The position numbers and the translations under genes were made by a program. A DNA stretch of 6,593 nt from Pseudomonadota bacterium (GTDB lineage Bacteria; Pseudomonadota; Gammaproteobacteria; Steroidobacterales; Steroidobacteraceae): positions 1-6,593 of the forward strand of contig JAFEDW010000115.1 in assembly GCA_018241455.1 (NCBI GenBank). Direction: 5' to 3'. Positions 1 to 6,593 of this stretch are shown here, piece by piece (position 1 is the stretch's first letter; every line of letters begins with the position of its first letter). The notes under the pieces were generated by a model. That model was not told where the DNA came from, did no database searches, and saw nothing but the letters and a program-made list of their open reading frames with translations.

Positions 1-299
1 ATTTCGGCGCGTGCGCCGGGCGCGCCGGCGGGCAGGCCGAGCCGCGGCCGTTCCGGTCGCAGCCACTCACGCAGGTGTGTCTTGGCGTACCGGAGCGAAC
101 GCACGGCCGGCATCACGTCGACGAAGCGGCTCAACGGCACCGGGCGTTGGCCGAAGTCGCTCGCCAGCGCCGCGCAGATCTGCTGCTGGTGGGACACCAG
201 CAGGTCGATCGCGCGTGCCAGCCGGTCGATGCGCACGCCGGGCGCAACGTCGCCTTCGGCCATGAACGCGCTGCGCTGTGCGCGGAATTGCGCTTCCAA
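1..299 (-). CDS. Aldehyde dehydrogenase, CalB-like (coniferyl aldehyde dehydrogenase type), N-terminal fragment
   Basis: This is the N-terminus of an NAD(P)-dependent aldehyde dehydrogenase that continues beyond the left edge; about 99 residues are visible. The segment reading FRAQRSAFMAEG, then a helix with RIDRLARAIDLL, then ALASDFGQRP, then a run ending HLREWLRPERP matches the start of coniferyl-aldehyde-dehydrogenase-like ALDHs, which oxidise aromatic or aliphatic aldehydes to acids. The catalytic Cys and Glu lie outside the window, so activity and substrate cannot be judged. I chose the TTG at 299 because TGGAG lies 7 nt upstream (311-307) and a sigma70-like promoter sits just before it. 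The frame is also open to an ATG at 389, which would add 30 residues atypical of the family. The gene is divergent from the GMC oxidoreductase, which suggests consecutive alcohol and aldehyde oxidation steps. The family call is fairly firm; the start is uncertain. Confidence 0.8.
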   Translation of the reverse strand, partial: MEAQFRAQRSAFMAEGDVAPGVRIDRLARAIDLLVSHQQQICAALASDFGQRPVPLSRFVDVMPAVRSLRYAKTHLREWLRPERPRLGLPAGAPGARAE

Positions 300-334
300 C
301 GGGGCGCTCCAGTCAGTGTGGTGGGGCGCGATCG

Positions 335-362
335 ATTCTAGCAGCCGTTCCTCGCCGCGCAA
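335..362 (-). promoter_or_regulatory. Candidate sigma70-type promoter for the aldehyde dehydrogenase
   Basis: On the minus strand TTGCGC (362-357) and TAGAAT (340-335) are separated by 16 nt. They match the -35 and -10 consensus at 4/6 and 5/6 positions. Transcription would begin near 328, just upstream of the TGGAG ribosome site and the TTG start at 299. If used, it rules out the longer ATG start at 389. This rests on pattern only. Confidence 0.4.
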
Positions 363-388
363 CGGCCCGCGCCGGTGGGAAATACGCA

Positions 389-417
389 TCGCCAAGCCGT
401 CCGTCTGCTGCTAATAG
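389..417 (+). promoter_or_regulatory. Weak candidate promoter for the GMC oxidoreductase
   Basis: TCGCCA (389-394) and TAATAG (412-417) are 17 nt apart, matching -35 and -10 at about 4/6 and 3/6. A start site 7 nt after the -10 would fall on the ATG at 424, which fits a leaderless message and the missing Shine-Dalgarno sequence. The matches are weak and could be chance. Confidence 0.2.
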
Positions 418-423
418 TCTCGC

Positions 424-2022
424 ATGCGCGGCGAGCACTACGATTACGTCATCGTCGGCGCCGGCTCCGCCGGTTGCGTGCTGGCGAATCGGCTGTCCGC
501 CGATCCGCGCGTGCGCGTGCTGCTGCTGGAAGCAGGCGGTGCGGATACCAGTCCGTACATCCACATGCCGGGCGGCCTGTCGCGCCTGGTCGGCAATCCG
601 CGCATCGATTGGCAATACCACACCGAGCCCGAGCCACAGTTGCTGGGACGGCGCCTGTACTGGCCGCGCGGCCGCGTGCTCGGCGGCAGCAGTTCGATCA
701 ACGCCATGTGCTACACGCGCGGCCATCGGCTCGACTACGATGAATGGGCCGCGCTCGGCGCGAGCGGCTGGGACTATGCCAGCGTGCTGCCACTGTTCCG
801 CAAGGCCGAGGACCAGGCGCGCGGTGCGAGCGCGTATCACGGCGTCGGTGGTCCGCTCGCGGTCGAGGACTTGCGGTTCCGCAATCCGTTGAGCAGCGTG
901 TTCGTCGCCGCCAGCGTTGCCCGCGGCCTGCGTGAGAACGAGGATTTCAACGGACCCGAGCAGGCGGGCGTGGGTTTCTACCAGGTGACGCAGCGCGCCG
1001 GCCGTCGCTGCAGCACGGCCGTCGGCTACCTGCGTCCGGCGCTCCCGCGCCCCAACCTGCGCGTGCGCACGCGCTGCGTGGCCGCGCGCATCCTGTTCAG
1101 CGGCACGCGTACCACCGGCATCGAGTACCAGCATGCAGGCGGCGCACGCATCGCCCACGCCGAGCGTGAAGTGCTGCTGGCGGCCGGTGCCATCGCTTCG
1201 CCGCAGCTGCTGCTGCTGTCCGGCATCGGTCCGCCGGACGAACTGCGCGCGCTCGGCATTGCGGTGGTTGCCGCGCGCGCCGAAGTCGGCGCCAACCTGC
1301 AGGACCACCTGGATTTCTGCACGCTCAATAAATGCACGCAGCCGGTGAGCTACGATTTGAATGCCTGGCAGGAACTGGCCGTTGGGCTGCGCTACCTGCT
1401 GACTCGTTCGGGACCCGGCGTCACGAACGTCGCGGAAGCGGGCGGATTTCTCCGCACGCAGCTGGCGCCGGATGCGCGCCCCGATATCCAGCTGCATTTC
1501 GTGCCGGCGCAGCTGGATGACCACGGCCGCAACCGGCTCGGCGGCCACGGCTTCACCGTGCACGCCTGCGGCCTCCGGCCGCGCAGCCGCGGACGCATCA
1601 TGCTGCGTTCCTCGCGTCCGCAGGATCCGCCGCGCATCTGCGCCGCCTATCTCAGCGAGCCTTCCGACCTCGAGGTACTGCTGGAAGGCATCCGCTGGTC
1701 GCGCGACATCATCGGCGCCGCGCCGTTCGCTGCCTACCGCGGTGCCGAGGTGTTTCCGGGCGACGGCGCCGTCAGCCGCGCGCAGCTCGTCGAGGTGATC
1801 CGCCGCAAGGCCGAGACCATTTACCACCCGGTCGGCACCTGCCGCATGGGGAGCGATGCGCAGGCGGTCGTGGACTGCGAACTGAAGGTGCGCGGCGTCG
1901 ACGGACTGCGGGTGGCCGACGCATCGGTCATGCCGCGGCTCATCGGCGGCAACACCAACGCACCGACGATCATGATCGCCGAGCGCGCAGCGGAGTTGCT
2001 GGCGGGTCGCACCAGCACCTGA
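424..2022 (+). CDS. GMC-family FAD-dependent oxidoreductase (choline/alcohol dehydrogenase-like)
   Basis: This is a complete 532-aa flavoprotein, the usual length for bacterial GMC dehydrogenases. Members oxidise an alcohol to an aldehyde with FAD as hydride acceptor. Visible features are the N-terminal dinucleotide-binding motif GAGSAGCVLANRL (12-24), the FAD ribose-binding end LLLEAGG (33-39), GMC signature 1 around RGRVLGGSSSINAM (82-95), signature 2 GAIASPQLLLLSGIG (255-269), NLQDHLD (291-297), and the C-terminal active site. There His468 in YHPVGTCRMG and Asn512 in NTNAPT stand 44 residues apart, as do the catalytic His/Asn of choline oxidase. There is no signal peptide or membrane segment, so it is probably cytoplasmic. 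The start is forced: an in-frame TAG at 415-417 precedes the ATG, and the FAD motif begins at residue 12. It is divergent from an aldehyde dehydrogenase and convergent with the ACP operon. The alcohol substrate is not readable, so BetA or AlkJ is not assigned. Confidence 0.95.
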   Translation: MRGEHYDYVIVGAGSAGCVLANRLSADPRVRVLLLEAGGADTSPYIHMPGGLSRLVGNPRIDWQYHTEPEPQLLGRRLYWPRGRVLGGSSSINAMCYTRGHRLDYDEWAALGASGWDYASVLPLFRKAEDQARGASAYHGVGGPLAVEDLRFRNPLSSVFVAASVARGLRENEDFNGPEQAGVGFYQVTQRAGRRCSTAVGYLRPALPRPNLRVRTRCVAARILFSGTRTTGIEYQHAGGARIAHAEREVLLAAGAIASPQLLLLSGIGPPDELRALGIAVVAARAEVGANLQDHLDFCTLNKCTQPVSYDLNAWQELAVGLRYLLTRSGPGVTNVAEAGGFLRTQLAPDARPDIQLHFVPAQLDDHGRNRLGGHGFTVHACGLRPRSRGRIMLRSSRPQDPPRICAAYLSEPSDLEVLLEGIRWSRDIIGAAPFAAYRGAEVFPGDGAVSRAQLVEVIRRKAETIYHPVGTCRMGSDAQAVVDCELKVRGVDGLRVADASVMPRLIGGNTNAPTIMIAERAAELLAGRTST

Positions 2023-2026
2023 ACTG

Positions 2027-2048
2027 GCGGCGCGGCGGTGCGCGCCGC
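2027..2048. terminator. GC-rich hairpin between convergent genes, possible bidirectional terminator
   Basis: GCGGCGCG (2027-2034) and CGCGCCGC (2041-2048) form a perfect 8-bp stem with a 6-nt loop. It sits in the 30-bp gap between the stops of the GMC gene and the ACP gene. The placement suits a shared terminator or 3'-end stabiliser. No run of T follows on either strand, so it is not a classical intrinsic terminator. Confidence 0.4.
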
Positions 2049-2052
2049 GGCT

Positions 2053-2304
2053 TCAGGACGTGGGCAGCCGCGCGCGCAGGTAGGCAACGATGTCATCGAG
2101 GCTGACGAGTTTCTCGTAGTCCGCCTCAGGGATGTCGATCGCGTACTGCTCGTGGATCGAGATCAGGAAGCGCAGGAAGTCCATCGAATCGAGGTCGACC
2201 TGTTCGCGCAGCGCCACGCGGCCGTCGAGTTGCGCGGGTTCCAGCTCCGGGGCGATCCTTTGCAGCAAGGCCAGCACGCCGCGTTGGACTTCCTGCTCCT
2301 GCAT
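2053..2304 (-). CDS. Acyl carrier protein (phosphopantetheine-binding)
   Basis: This is an acidic 83-aa stand-alone carrier protein, the normal ACP size. Ser40 in VDLDSMDFLRFL is the expected 4'-phosphopantetheine attachment site. It is followed by the helix II-like stretch LRFLISIHEQYAIDIPE and the helix IV-like VSLDDIVAYLRARL. After modification by a phosphopantetheinyl transferase it would carry acyl groups as thioesters in the cytoplasm. The DSMDF site departs from the DSL(D/E) of fatty-acid-synthesis ACPs, which suggests a specialised carrier. No ketosynthase, acyltransferase or reductase is beside it. It is the last gene of the operon, 9 nt after the stop of the E2 acyltransferase, with AAGGAG (2315-2310) 5 nt before its ATG. 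That setting implies that its acyl group comes from, or goes to, the 2-oxo acid dehydrogenase or the acetyl-CoA synthetase (inference). Confidence 0.92.
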   Translation of the reverse strand: MQEQEVQRGVLALLQRIAPELEPAQLDGRVALREQVDLDSMDFLRFLISIHEQYAIDIPEADYEKLVSLDDIVAYLRARLPTS

Positions 2305-2309
2305 GTCGG

Positions 2310-2316
2310 CTCCTTA
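2310..2316 (-). promoter_or_regulatory. Strong Shine-Dalgarno of the ACP overlapping the E2 stop codon
   Basis: The minus strand reads TAAGGAG. The E2 stop TAA (2316-2314) overlaps the ribosome site AAGGAG (2315-2310), which is 5 nt from the ACP ATG at 2304. It is the best Shine-Dalgarno sequence seen in the operon. It would allow re-initiation and higher ACP output. Confidence 0.75.
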
Positions 2317-3495
2317 TAGTTGATCGGGGTGTTGCAGCAAGGCGTTGATCGCGGCAAGGAAACGCGCGCCAGCGTGGCCGTCGCTGACGCGATGATCAGC
2401 CGCGAGCGTGGCCGTGACGACCGGTGTGGCCTCGACGCGGCCTTCGTTCACCCAGGCCCGGTCACTGACCTCGCCGAAACCGACCAGCGCGACCTGTGGC
2501 GCATAGATCACGCCATGCACGGAAGTCACGCTGTGATCGCCGAGGTTGGTCAGCGTAATGGTCGGGTCGGCGAGCTCATCGCGCTTGAGCTTGCCGGCCC
2601 GCGTGCGCGCCACCAGGTCGGTCAGCGCCTGCATGAGTTCGCTGACCGGCTTGCGGTCCGCGTCGTGTATGGCGGGGGCCACGAGACCACCGCCGCGCAA
2701 TGAGATCGCCAGCCCCACGTGCACTGCCGTGCTGGGACGATAGGCGTCGGCGACGTAGAAGCCGTTCATGTCCGGATGCCGCGCGGCTGCGACCGCCACG
2801 GCGCGCACGTACAGCGCCGCGAGCAGCACGCGCTCGGTGATCGGCCGCTCGAGGTTCGTGCGCCGCAGCCATTCGGTGGCGGCGCGCAACGGAATGTCGT
2901 CGCTCAGGTAGTAGTGCGGGATCTCGCGTTTCGAGCGGCTCATCGCCGTCGCGATGAGTCGCCGCATGTCGGTGCCGCGGTCGTGTGCGGGCGCCGGGTG
3001 CGCCGCAGCCAGCTCGACATCCTTGAGCGTCACCACTCCGGCGGGCCCGGTGCCGCTGATGTTCTCCACGTCGATGCCCAGTTCCGCCGCGCGGCGGCGC
3101 GCAGCCGGCGAAACCGGATGGCGCGTTGCCAACGCGGCGGGAATGACCGGCGGTGCCGCAGCGGTTTCCGCCGGCGGTACCGGCCCGGTGGTCGCAGTCG
3201 CCGCGCCCGGCGCCGCAGCCGCCGCCGGCGCAGGTGGCGGTATGGCGGCGGCATCCTCGCCCGGTTCAAGCAGCCGCGCCATCAGCGTGCCGACCTTGAC
3301 GGTCTGGCCGGGTTCGACCAGCAGGTCGTGGACGCGTCCTGAATGCCAGCACTCGATATCGAGCGCGGCCTTGGTCGTGTCGACGACCGCGAGGATGTCA
3401 CCCTTGTGTACCTCGTCGCCGGGCTTGACGTGCCACTCGAGCAGTGTGCCCTCGTCCATGTCCGCGCCGAGCGACGGCAGCTTGATCTCGATCAT
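2314..3495 (-). CDS. pdhC: Dihydrolipoamide acyltransferase (E2) of a 2-oxo acid dehydrogenase complex
   Basis: This 393-aa E2 core transfers the acyl group from E1 through its lipoyl arm to CoA. Domains in order: one lipoyl domain (1-78) with the lipoyl-lysine Lys42 in VDTTKAALDIE; an Ala/Pro-rich flexible linker (83-125); a peripheral-subunit-binding domain (126-161, HPVSPAARRRAAELGID then SGTGPAGVVTLKDV); and the catalytic domain (about 175-392) with TLTNLGD (314-320) and the active-site motif DHRVSDG (367-373), where His368 is catalytic. The frame extends upstream, but the ATG at 3495 gives the standard lipoyl start MIEIKLPSLG and overlaps the E1-beta stop as ATGA. AGAGG lies 10 nt upstream. 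A single lipoyl domain is the short form of the family. Thr41 replaces the usual Asp of the DKA lipoylation motif. The acyl specificity (acetyl, acetoin-derived or branched) is not certain; pyruvate is favoured by the E1 subunits. Confidence 0.93.
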   Translation of the reverse strand: MIEIKLPSLGADMDEGTLLEWHVKPGDEVHKGDILAVVDTTKAALDIECWHSGRVHDLLVEPGQTVKVGTLMARLLEPGEDAAAIPPPAPAAAAAPGAATATTGPVPPAETAAAPPVIPAALATRHPVSPAARRRAAELGIDVENISGTGPAGVVTLKDVELAAAHPAPAHDRGTDMRRLIATAMSRSKREIPHYYLSDDIPLRAATEWLRRTNLERPITERVLLAALYVRAVAVAAARHPDMNGFYVADAYRPSTAVHVGLAISLRGGGLVAPAIHDADRKPVSELMQALTDLVARTRAGKLKRDELADPTITLTNLGDHSVTSVHGVIYAPQVALVGFGEVSDRAWVNEGRVEATPVVTATLAADHRVSDGHAGARFLAAINALLQHPDQL

Positions 3496-4493
3496 CCGGT
3501 CACCGCCTCTTGTTTGCCGAGCAGGCGACGTGCCGCCTCGATGATGGTCGCAGGCTGTGGCAGCGCTGCCGCTTCGAGGTGTTTGGCATACGGTATCGGC
3601 ACCTCTGCGCTGCACAGCCGCTGCACCGGTGCGTCCAGCTCGTAGAACGCCTGCTCCATGATGCGGGCGCTGATCTCGGCGGCGAGGCTGCCGCTGCGCC
3701 ATTCCTCGTCGATGATCAGTGCGCGGTGCGTGCGGCGTATCGATTCGCCAATCGTCGCATCGTCCAGCGGCCGCAGCACGCGCAGGTCGATGACCTCGGC
3801 TTCGATGCCTTGCTGCGCGAGCTGCTCCGCCGCCGCAAGCGTGGGCGGCAGCATGCCGCCGAAGGTGACGAGCGTCAGGTCACGGCCGGCGCGCCGGATG
3901 CGACAGCGTTCAATGTCGACCGTGGCCGCGGCGTCGGGCGCGAGCGGTGCAACGACGTTGTAGAGTTGCGCGTGCTCGAACAGGATCACCGGGTCGTCTT
4001 CCTGCAGCGCGAGCCATAACATGTGGCGCGCATCCTCGATGGTGGCCGGGGCCAGCACGCGCAGTCCCGGTACGTGCGCGTACCAGCCCTCCAGGCTGTG
4101 CGAGTGCTGCGCGGCGAGCTGCCGGCCGGCGCCGGTCGCCATGCGCACCACCAGCGGCACATGGAACTGGCCGCCCGACATGTGGCGCAACGCCGCCGCG
4201 GTGTTGACGAGCTGATCGAGCGCCAGCAGGCTGAAATTGACCGTCATGATCTCGACGATCGGTCGCAGGCCGCCGAGCGCGGCACCGATGCCCGCGCCGA
4301 CGAAGCCGAGCTCCGACAGTGGCGTGTCGCGGATCCGTTGCGCGCCGAATTCCTCCAGCAGCCCCTTGCTGACGGCGTAGCTGCCGCCGTACATGCCCAC
4401 GTCCTCGCCCATCAGGAACACGCGCGCATCGCGTTGCAGCGCTTCCCGCAGCGCTTCGCGCATGGCGTCGCGATAGGAAATCATGGTGTTCAT
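3492..4493 (-). CDS. pdhB: Pyruvate dehydrogenase-type E1 component, beta subunit
   Basis: This 333-aa protein, full length for the family, has a transketolase-like pyrimidine-binding domain (about 5-180) and a transketolase C-terminal domain (about 195-325). It pairs with E1-alpha in an alpha2beta2 enzyme that decarboxylates a 2-oxo acid on thiamine diphosphate and reductively acylates E2. Visible marks are FLMGEDVGMYGG (26-37), Glu61 in DTPLSELGF (the residue that contacts the thiamine aminopyrimidine), and His130 in AAQHSHSLEGWYAHVPGL, matching the conserved AQHS histidine. The C-terminal domain carries IDLRVLRPLD and IIDEEW. The ATG at 4493 overlaps the E1-alpha stop (ATGA). A second ATG at 4484 would remove three residues and cannot be excluded, because neither has a good ribosome site. 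Its stop overlaps the E2 start, so all three subunits are translationally linked. Confidence 0.94.
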   Translation of the reverse strand: MNTMISYRDAMREALREALQRDARVFLMGEDVGMYGGSYAVSKGLLEEFGAQRIRDTPLSELGFVGAGIGAALGGLRPIVEIMTVNFSLLALDQLVNTAAALRHMSGGQFHVPLVVRMATGAGRQLAAQHSHSLEGWYAHVPGLRVLAPATIEDARHMLWLALQEDDPVILFEHAQLYNVVAPLAPDAAATVDIERCRIRRAGRDLTLVTFGGMLPPTLAAAEQLAQQGIEAEVIDLRVLRPLDDATIGESIRRTHRALIIDEEWRSGSLAAEISARIMEQAFYELDAPVQRLCSAEVPIPYAKHLEAAALPQPATIIEAARRLLGKQEAVTG

Positions 4494-5472
4494 GTCTTCG
4501 GCCGGGCAGCGGCCCGCACGTCCCGGTGGAGATCGGACACCGGTTCGGGGGCGGAGGCCTCCGCGAACGCGATCGCCTCGCGCAGCTCCGTGCTCACCTG
4601 GTCCTCCAGCTGCTGGAAGTCCGTCTCATCGAACACCACCTGCGCCCGCAGCTGGTTGGTCAGCGCGTGCAGCGGACCGCGCTGCTTCCACGCGTCGATC
4701 TCCTCCTTGCGGCGGTACAAGTCGGGATCGAACATCGAATGTGCCCGGTAACGGTAGGTGCGGAACTCGAGGAACACGGGCCGCTGCCCGCTGCGAACCT
4801 CGGCAGCGGCGGCCAGCGTCGCCTCGCGCACCGCCGCGACGTCCATGCCGTCGACGCGCCGCGCCGGAATCTTGTAGCTCTCCGCCTTGAGGCACAGGTC
4901 GGTCTGCGATTCGGAACGGTCGAGCGCCGTGCCCATCGCGTACAGGTTGTTCTCGCAGCAGAACAGCACCGGAAGCTGCCACAGCGCCGCCAGGTTCATC
5001 GATTCGTGGAAGGCGCCCTCGGCGACCGCGCCCTCGCCGAAGAAGCAGGCCGTGACGCGCTGGCGGCCCTGCATGCGATCGGCCAGCGCCAGGCCCACCG
5101 CCAGCGGCAGCCCGCCGCCGACGATCGCATTGCCGCCATAGAACCTAGTCGCGGCGTCGAACAAGTGCATCGAGCCGCCGCGGCCCCGGCAGCAGCCGGT
5201 CGATTTGCCGAACATCTCCGCCATGATGGTCCTCGCGGGAATGCCGCGCAGCAGCGCATGGCCGTGCTCGCGGTAGGTGGCCACGACGGCATCGTCGGCG
5301 TGCAGCGCCGGCACGGCGCCGACCGCAACGGCTTCTTCGCCGATGTAGAGGTGCAGGAAACCACGGATCTTGCCCTCGCCATACAGCTGTGCGCACGTTT
5401 CCTCGAAGCGGCGGATGCGCAGCATCTGCCGCACGAGCTCGATGCATTGCTCGCGCGCATAGGGCAGGGGAT

Positions 5473-5476
<4 letters not shown>
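4490..5476 (-). CDS. pdhA: Pyruvate dehydrogenase-type E1 component, alpha subunit
   Basis: This 328-aa protein is the thiamine-diphosphate-binding alpha subunit of E1 and partner of the next gene. It resembles PDHA-type proteins: GFLHLYIGEEAVAVG (39-53), TYREHGHAL (67-75), CRGRGGSMHLF (96-106), the thiamine/Mg motif from GEG (147-149) to ENN (175-177), VDGMDV (208-213) and the loop TYRYRAHSMFDP (240-251). That loop corresponds to the PDHA YRYRGHSMSDP region and favours pyruvate over branched-chain acids; acetoin dehydrogenase (AcoA) is the main alternative. The metal-site Asp of the usual GDG is Glu148 here, while Asn177 keeps the expected 29-residue spacing. GGAAGG (5488-5483) lies 6 nt before the ATG, inside the end of the upstream synthetase gene, and the two genes overlap by ATGA. 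Confidence 0.94.

Positions 5477-6593
<1,117 letters not shown>

Noticed and set aside
313..1827. A 504-codon open frame on the minus strand opposite the GMC gene
   Set aside because: It is a mirror frame produced by GC-rich codon use. Its translation is His/Ala/Arg-rich with no recognisable domain, while the plus-strand protein carries every GMC motif.
424..2022. Naming the GMC protein choline dehydrogenase (betA)
   Set aside because: The motifs define the GMC family only. No betaine aldehyde dehydrogenase, betI or choline transporter is nearby, and the neighbour is a CalB-like aldehyde dehydrogenase.
3150..3250. Low-complexity, repeat-like GCC/GGC stretch
   Set aside because: It encodes the Ala/Pro linker between the lipoyl and subunit-binding domains of E2, which is normal for the family.
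3496..3702. N-terminal extension of E2 to the farthest upstream start
   Set aside because: It would lie wholly within the E1-beta gene and precede the standard lipoyl-domain start. The ATG at 3495 gives an ATGA overlap and the normal E2 N-terminus.

Overview
The window is dense, high-GC bacterial DNA, about two-thirds G+C by eye. Its codon use is strongly GC-biased throughout and genes fill almost all of it. The gene types suggest a proteobacterium, perhaps a gammaproteobacterium: a CalB-like aldehyde dehydrogenase, a GMC alcohol dehydrogenase, and a split E1-alpha/E1-beta pyruvate-dehydrogenase-type complex. The taxon is an inference and cannot be fixed from this piece. No RNA gene, mobile element, CRISPR array or phage feature was seen.

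Left part (1-2022): two divergent oxidoreductase genes. A CalB-like (coniferyl-type) aldehyde dehydrogenase runs leftward off the edge, so only its N-terminus is present. A complete FAD-dependent GMC oxidoreductase (532 aa) runs rightward. About 124 bp lie between them if the preferred dehydrogenase start is right. Together they could oxidise an alcohol to an aldehyde and then to an acid.

Right part (2053-6593): a tightly packed leftward operon. In transcription order it holds an AcsA-type acetyl-CoA synthetase (N-terminus beyond the right edge), the E1-alpha and E1-beta subunits of a thiamine-diphosphate 2-oxo acid dehydrogenase most like pyruvate dehydrogenase, a single-lipoyl E2 acyltransferase, and a small acyl carrier protein (ACP). 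The first four genes are joined by three successive 4-nt ATGA overlaps. The ACP follows the E2 stop by 9 nt and has a strong Shine-Dalgarno sequence overlapping that stop. The operon converges on the GMC gene, with a 30-bp gap containing a perfect GC-rich hairpin.

The most interesting feature is the combination: an ACP co-translated with a pyruvate-dehydrogenase-like E1/E2 set and an acetate-activating ligase, with no E3 (dihydrolipoamide dehydrogenase) in view. Both enzyme systems can make acetyl-CoA, or another short acyl-CoA. The ACP suggests that the acyl group may be loaded on a dedicated carrier. The acceptor, the real 2-oxo acid substrate and any functional link to the neighbouring alcohol/aldehyde oxidation genes are inferences.
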